64,000 bases of DNA from Herpetosiphonaceae bacterium. GTDB lineage: Bacteria; Chloroflexota; Chloroflexia; Chloroflexales; Herpetosiphonaceae. Of the stretch, positions 63,049 to 64,000 are shown piece after piece. Within the stretch, counting starts at the first letter, position 1, and the number at the start of each line of letters is the position of its first letter. Location: contig JABXJS010000037.1 of NCBI GenBank assembly GCA_013538855.1, positions 1 through 64,000 on the forward strand. Reading direction: 5' to 3'. The notes beneath the pieces were generated by a model. The model made no database searches and had not been told where the DNA came from. It worked only from the letters and a program-made list of their open reading frames with translations. The translations under genes were made by a program, and so were the position numbers.

Positions 63049-63161
63049 ATTATTCACCCCCACAACAGAAAGGAGCTGCTCCCCCACACGCAACCTTACA
63101 GGAAACCCGCACGATATGTTCACAGACTGAACCTGAAGCTAGTAGCAATGGAGCGTTTATT

Positions 63162-64000
63162 ATGCGACGGTCTCACTTTATTCTGTCCTTAATCGTGTTA
63201 GCCTTGGTTGCACCCTGGGGTCTGTTTACCAACAACGCTGCCGCCGTAGCCCCAGCCTGGGATGGGAACTTTCACGCCTATGTCGTTGGCGATGTCGTAA
63301 GCTATCAAGGCGTCGAGTACGTCTGCCGCCAGAGCCATACGTCACAGCCCGGCTGGACGCCGCCGGTCGTCCCAGCCCTCTGGCTGCTGTCCAACGGCAC
63401 CCAGCCCACCAACACGCCTGTCCCAACCGCAACCACGCCACCACCACCAACCAGCACACCGCGCCCAACTGCAACCACACCGCCAGGCACACCTACGCCT
63501 ATTCCTACGAGCACGCCGCAGCCCACCAGCACCCCTGTTGTTACGCCTCCACCCGGCGGCAAGCGCATCGTCGGCTACTTCACCGAGTGGGGCATCTATG
63601 GCCGCAATTATCAAGTCAAAAATATTGTCACCAGCGGCTCGGCAAGCAAGCTCACCCATATCAACTATGCCTTCGGCAATGTGGTCAATAGCCGCTGCCA
63701 GCTCGGCGATACCTACGCCGACTACGATAAGTTCTACAGCGCCGCCGATAGCGTCGATGGCCAGGCCGACACCTGGGATAACGGCGCGCTGCGCGGTAAC
63801 TTCAACCAGCTGCGCAAGCTGAAGCAGATGTATCCCAACATTAAAGTGCTTATCTCGCTCGGCGGCTGGACATGGTCGAGCGGCTTCTCCGACGCCGCCC
63901 TGCCCGCCAATCGCTCGGCCTTCGTCAAGTCCTGCGTCGATCTGTTCATTAAAGACCCACGCTGGGCCGGCGTCTTCGATGGCATCGACATCGACTGGGA
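63162..64000 (+). CDS. Secreted GH18 chitinase with chitin-binding domain (cut by window end)
   Basis: The first 279 codons of a secreted chitinase. A signal peptide (about 1-27, RRSHFILSLIVLALVAPWGLF) precedes a type 3 chitin-binding domain (PAWDGNFHAYVVGDVVSYQG, HTSQPGWTPP, PALW). A Thr/Pro linker of about 50 residues leads to the GH18 barrel (KRIVGYFTEWGIYGRNY, HINYAFGNV, LISLGGWTWS, FDGIDIDW). The window stops two bases into the codon for the catalytic Glu that follows DGIDIDW. GGAG precedes the ATG; the ATG at 63148 is out of frame. It diverges from the ROK repressor. Confidence 0.95.
   Translation, partial: MRRSHFILSLIVLALVAPWGLFTNNAAAVAPAWDGNFHAYVVGDVVSYQGVEYVCRQSHTSQPGWTPPVVPALWLLSNGTQPTNTPVPTATTPPPPTSTPRPTATTPPGTPTPIPTSTPQPTSTPVVTPPPGGKRIVGYFTEWGIYGRNYQVKNIVTSGSASKLTHINYAFGNVVNSRCQLGDTYADYDKFYSAADSVDGQADTWDNGALRGNFNQLRKLKQMYPNIKVLISLGGWTWSSGFSDAALPANRSAFVKSCVDLFIKDPRWAGVFDGIDIDW

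Overview
The window is GC-rich (roughly 60 percent by eye) bacterial chromosome. Its gene content points to Chloroflexota, probably class Chloroflexia: long Thr/Pro/Ala linkers behind lipoboxes, a CbiX-type chelatase, a long-form HPF, ROK regulators beside sugar ABC transporters, and a secreted protein ending in a Phe-Leu-Pro type tail. No rRNA or species marker is present, so the taxonomy is inference. There is one tRNA (Arg, anticodon UCG) and no CRISPR array, transposase or phage gene.

Region 1 (1-6.3 kb, minus strand) is a sugar ABC transporter operon: ROK repressor, substrate-binding lipoprotein, two permeases, then an alpha/beta hydrolase behind a strong terminator. The ROK promoter overlaps a perfect palindrome. 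A GlpC-like iron-sulfur protein diverges from it. Region 2 (7.8-16.9 kb) holds a lipoprotein, a protoglobin and a low-molecular-weight phosphatase on plus. On minus are a GAF-STAS protein and a probable operon of three membrane proteins, serS, a CPA1 antiporter and a PHP phosphoesterase. Region 3 (17-31 kb) is mostly plus-strand housekeeping and signalling: zinc ribbon, HPF, orphan binding lipoprotein, roadblock protein, P-loop kinase, O-antigen-ligase-like protein, the secreted DUF1800/DUF1501 pair (the second broken by a 5-bp duplication), a large GAF/PAS histidine kinase, and two GNATs. Region 4 (30.5-41.6 kb, minus strand) carries surface proteins, then cbiX and a sulfate-assimilation and siroheme operon (cysH, cysC, sulfite reductase, precorrin-2 dehydrogenase, cobA) behind a clear SAM-I riboswitch.

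Region 5 (43-51.6 kb, plus strand) is an eight-gene chemosensory operon (MCP, CheW, CheA-REC, CheY, an RsbT-like protein, CheW, CheB with a degenerate receiver, CheR-TPR). No flagellar gene is seen. Region 6 (51.7-64 kb) is a chitin/N-acetylglucosamine locus. It has a secreted GH18 chitinase with a chitin-binding domain (cut by the window end), an ABC transporter, GH20 hexosaminidase, GNAT, NagA-type deacetylase, SIS-domain isomerase/deaminase, ROK sugar kinase and ROK repressor. Chitinase would release oligomers, the transporter import them, GH20 split them, the ROK kinase phosphorylate GlcNAc, NagA deacetylate it and the SIS protein deaminate it. The ROK regulator promoter and the chitinase promoter share a 22-bp operator-like motif just downstream of the -10.

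Several gene-poor gaps contain GC-rich tandem duplications (78, 139 and 146 bp units) and a dispersed repeat. Two gene remnants (ZIP transporter, receiver domain) and one frameshifted gene suggest local rearrangement.
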